DNA of 8,206 nt from NaphS2 sp964588535 (GTDB lineage: Bacteria; Desulfobacterota; DSM-4660; Desulfatiglandales; Desulfatiglandaceae): assembly GCA_964588535.1 (NCBI GenBank), contig CAZPQA010000119.1, forward strand, positions 1 through 8,206, written 5' to 3'. The translations under genes and the position numbers were made by a program. A model generated the notes under the pieces. It did not search any database. It saw only the letters and a list, made by a program, of their open reading frames with translations, and was not told the origin of the DNA. Below, in pieces: positions 6,043 to 8,206 of the stretch (its first letter is position 1; each line of letters starts with the position of its first letter).

Positions 6043-7449
6043 ATGAAATCTCTTCTTTATAAACCGGCATGGGAACTGGCAACGCTGATCCGCAACAAGG
6101 ATCTTTCGCCGGTTGAACTGATGAAAATAACACTCGAGCGGATCGAGGCGGTAAACCCCGTCATTAATGCCTTTGTTGCGCTGCGGGCCGACCGGGCCAT
6201 GGCGGAAGCCGAAAGGATTGAAACACAGATTTCAAGTGGGATGGCACCGGGTCCTCTGGCCGGCATACCGATCGGCGTCAAAGACCTGGAAGATGTGGAA
6301 GGCATGGTGACCAGCTCCGGCTCCATTCCCTATAAAGAGAATGTGGCGGAACAGGACTCTGTCCAGGTGGCCCGGTTGCGGCGGGCAGGCGCCATCATCG
6401 TAGGCAAAACCAACACCCCGGAATTCGGATTTACCGGGTTCACAAAAAATCGGTTGTACGGCGTTACGCGAAATCCGTGGAACCGGGAGCGGACCCCCGG
6501 CGGATCCAGCGGGGGATCGGCTGCGGCCGTGGCAGCAGGCATGGTTCCTCTTGCCACCGGTTCGGATGCGGGTGGATCCATCCGCATCCCCGCCTGTTAT
6601 TCCGGGTGTTTCGGCATGAAACCCACCTTTGGGCGGATCCCTATGGGACCGACAGATCACCTCCACATGACGCGCACCTGGACTCTGGGACCTCTCACTC
6701 GGACGGTTATGGATGCAGCACTCTACATGGATTGCACGGCAGGAGATCATCCGGCGGATCCCGAATCTCTCGCTCAACCATGCGCTTCCTATCTGGAAAG
6801 CCTCAAAACGCAACCTGCGGTCTTGAAAATCGGTTTCAGCCCGGATCTGGGATATGCCCGAGTCCGAAAAGACGTGATGGCTCTCGTCAAAAAGGCCGTA
6901 GCCACATTTGAAAAGATGGGTCATCAGGTGGACATCTGGAACGGCCCCCTACCGGACGTAAGCCTGGCATGGTCTGATCTGATGAATTGGGAATTATGTG
7001 GACAGTTGTATGAAGATCTAGAAAACATCAGACCTGAACTGGGACGGACCCTCGCACGATCCCTGGACAGTGCAAAAGATCTTTCGTTTCATGATAAATT
7101 CAACATCCAGAAGATCCGCACAGAGTTGAACAAAATCCTCTGGAGGTTCTTCAACGATTATGATCTTCTGCTGACGCCCACCATGCCCACCGAGGCATTC
7201 GCGGCAGAGGGTCCTCCGCCCAATGAAATTGACGGTGCACCGATCCCTCTCCTGGGTGCCGTGGCATTTACATACCCGTTTAACCTCTCCGGCCATCCCG
7301 CCGCAACGGTCAGGGCCGGGCTGACAGAGTCGGGACTCCCGGCGGGCCTTCAGATCATCGGTCCCAGGCACCATGATGCCAGGGTCCTTCAGGCAGCTTA
7401 TCAATATGAACAGGCGTCGCCCTGGAATGATCACTGGCCTGATCTTTGA
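6043..7449 (+). CDS. Amidase-signature family hydrolase
   Basis: A 468-residue amidase-signature enzyme hydrolysing an unknown amide. The Ser-cisSer-Lys triad is complete: Lys80 in GIPIGVKDLEDVEG, Ser155 in TPGGSSGGSAAA and Ser179 in GSDAGGSIRIPA, with the usual 24-residue gap between the serines. The downstream GCFGMKPTFGRIP and the C-terminal AFTYPFNLSGHPAATVRAGL blocks also fit the family, as does the length. It could be mistaken for GatA, but the absence of GatB/GatC neighbours argues for a general amidase. ATG 6043-6045 is chosen because AAGGA (6031-6035) precedes it by 7 bases and family homology begins there. An upstream in-frame TTG at 5941 would add 34 residues with no family counterpart. 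No signal peptide is seen, so it is cytosolic. It lies between two hydrogenase loci, divergent from one and in the same direction as the other (203-base gap). Confidence 0.92.
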   Translation: MKSLLYKPAWELATLIRNKDLSPVELMKITLERIEAVNPVINAFVALRADRAMAEAERIETQISSGMAPGPLAGIPIGVKDLEDVEGMVTSSGSIPYKENVAEQDSVQVARLRRAGAIIVGKTNTPEFGFTGFTKNRLYGVTRNPWNRERTPGGSSGGSAAAVAAGMVPLATGSDAGGSIRIPACYSGCFGMKPTFGRIPMGPTDHLHMTRTWTLGPLTRTVMDAALYMDCTAGDHPADPESLAQPCASYLESLKTQPAVLKIGFSPDLGYARVRKDVMALVKKAVATFEKMGHQVDIWNGPLPDVSLAWSDLMNWELCGQLYEDLENIRPELGRTLARSLDSAKDLSFHDKFNIQKIRTELNKILWRFFNDYDLLLTPTMPTEAFAAEGPPPNEIDGAPIPLLGAVAFTYPFNLSGHPAATVRAGLTESGLPAGLQIIGPRHHDARVLQAAYQYEQASPWNDHWPDL

Positions 7450-7478
7450 GCCGCTTTGTACTTTATCACCTAAAACCC

Positions 7479-7510
7479 TGCTGAGTCATTTCGAAGTTAG
7501 GGCCTCAGCA
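7479..7510. other. Inverted repeat downstream of the amidase gene
   Basis: TGCTGAG (7479-7485) and CTCAGCA (7504-7510) form a 7-bp stem with an 18-base loop, 30 bases after the amidase stop. On the plus strand it is followed by A rather than T residues, so it lacks the form of an intrinsic terminator for the amidase. It may be a weak transcript-end structure or chance. Confidence 0.2.
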
Positions 7511-7544
7511 AAAAATCGGCAGAAAGTGATTTCACACAAAACTC

Positions 7545-7574
7545 TTGACAGTATCCGTTTCAGGATAATATACC
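7545..7574 (+). promoter_or_regulatory. Candidate promoter with internal dyad for the second hydrogenase
   Basis: TTGACA (7545-7550) and TATACC (7569-7574) are 18 bases apart, a plausible sigma-70-type promoter giving a leader of about 70 bases to the ATG at 7653. Between the boxes lies the dyad TATCC-N6-GGATA (7552-7567), placed where a bound repressor would block polymerase. The octamers TTGACAGT and TCAGGATA found here also occur upstream of the first hydrogenase (5819-5826 and 5856-5863). Box matching is by eye. Confidence 0.4.
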
Positions 7575-7652
7575 TTAAGTTATTTCAACGAACCGTTTGA
7601 AATACATAGCGATACATCGCATTTCTTTATTCATATCGAGAGGGAGTGGCCC

Positions 7653-8206
7653 ATGTCCAAGACGCTCTATTGGATTCAAGGCGGCGGCTGCGGCGGCGAC
7701 ACCTGGTCTTTTTTGAGCGCCGAGTCCCCCGATATTTATGAGCTCTTCGACATTCTTTCCATCAAGGTGCTTTGGCACCCTTCCCTCTCGGTAGCCGATC
7801 ACCAGTCCAGAGAAGAACTGGACCAGGCTATTCTTGAAGATGACGTACCCCTTGATATCCTGTGTGTGGAAGGATCCATTATTCAGGGACCGTCGGGAAC
7901 CGGTCTTGCCGACACCGTGCTGGGAAAACCGAAGAAAGATCTCATAGACGCACTGGCGGCAAAAGCAACCCACGTTATTGCCGTCGGCACATGTGCCAGT
8001 TTCGGCGGATTCGGGGCTGACCAGGAAGCAGAAGCCACCGGCCTGCAGTTTCACAAACATAATGTAGGGGGCTTTCTTGGAAAAAAATACAAGAGCAAAA
8101 GCGGCCTTCCGGTGATCAATCTTCCCGGCTGCCCCTGCCACAGCGATGTGCTGGCCGGCACGCTTTCCGCCCTGGCCAATGATTTGCCGTTGGAACTGAA
8201 CGAAAC
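7653..8206 (+). CDS. [NiFe]-hydrogenase small subunit with Asp at a proximal-cluster ligand position (3' partial)
   Basis: The first 184 residues are in the window and the gene continues past the right edge. The start LYWIQGGGCGGDTWSFLSAE, then VLWHPSLS (39-46), CVEGSI (71-76), VGTCASFGG (111-119) and LPGCPCHSD (157-165), identify a [NiFe]-hydrogenase small subunit. Proximal-cluster positions are Cys13, Asp16 (normally Cys; codon GAC 7698-7700), Cys114 and Cys160. A three-Cys, one-Asp proximal cluster is known from actinobacterial-type group 1h (group 5) hydrogenases. An extra Cys162 replaces the usual Pro of GCPP. There is no Tat signal, so this is a cytosolic or non-exported enzyme, unlike classic periplasmic uptake hydrogenases. 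Sensory group 2b small subunits look similar but have Cys at position 16. ATG 7653 has AGGGAG at 7641-7646, 6 bases upstream. The large subunit is expected just downstream, beyond the window. Confidence 0.88.
   Translation, partial: MSKTLYWIQGGGCGGDTWSFLSAESPDIYELFDILSIKVLWHPSLSVADHQSREELDQAILEDDVPLDILCVEGSIIQGPSGTGLADTVLGKPKKDLIDALAAKATHVIAVGTCASFGGFGADQEAEATGLQFHKHNVGGFLGKKYKSKSGLPVINLPGCPCHSDVLAGTLSALANDLPLELNE

Noticed and set aside
6232..6924. 230-codon minus-strand open frame
   Set aside because: It is antisense to the amidase-signature core, which carries the complete Lys-Ser-Ser triad in the plus frame.
7479..7510. Rho-independent terminator after the amidase
   Set aside because: The stem is only 7 bp with an 18-base loop and is followed by an A-run on the plus strand, so it lacks the U-tract.
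7575..8141. 188-codon minus-strand open frame
   Set aside because: It is antisense to the hydrogenase small subunit, has no recognisable motifs, and its composition follows from the coding strand's codon bias.

Overview
The window looks like a bacterial chromosome segment of moderate GC from an anaerobe. I favour a Desulfobacterota-type sulfate reducer or syntroph. That rests on two unrelated cytoplasmic [NiFe]-hydrogenase loci, a DUF3795 protein, a geranylgeranyl-reductase-type flavoprotein and a relic of a sigma-54-type regulator. The placement is inference; no marker gene is present.

Layout. Bases 1-770 are a degraded zone. It holds the possible end of an unrecognised gene, an AT-rich stretch with three (perhaps four) related 24-bp near-palindromic repeats, an internal piece of an IS1-like DDE transposase on the minus strand, and, butted against it, the Fis-type helix-turn-helix tail of an NtrC-family regulator on the plus strand. 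Then come a small cysteine-rich DUF3795 protein (minus), a 41-codon plus-strand ORF with an excellent ribosome binding site and a PqqD-like start, and an AlkA-type 3-methyladenine DNA glycosylase (minus). A geranylgeranyl-reductase-family FAD oxidoreductase (plus) converges on a two-gene hydrogenase operon (minus: small subunit, then large subunit, separated by one base). An amidase-signature enzyme (plus) follows. The window ends inside a second, different hydrogenase small subunit (plus).

How the genes relate. The first hydrogenase resembles group 3 (Mvh/Frh/HoxHY-like) catalytic cores, but its operon is closed on both sides by oppositely oriented genes and contains no diaphorase, MvhD, HdrA or maturation-protease gene. 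Its large subunit stops exactly at the final His of the DPCxxCxxH motif, so it should need no C-terminal processing.

The second hydrogenase small subunit has no Tat signal. It carries Asp in place of the second proximal-cluster Cys (C-G-G-D). This is the ligand replacement described for actinobacterial-type (group 1h, formerly group 5) high-affinity hydrogenases, and it is the most interesting observation here. The amidase lies between the two hydrogenase loci; whether it serves them cannot be told from sequence. I see no tRNA, rRNA, CRISPR array or complete insertion sequence.
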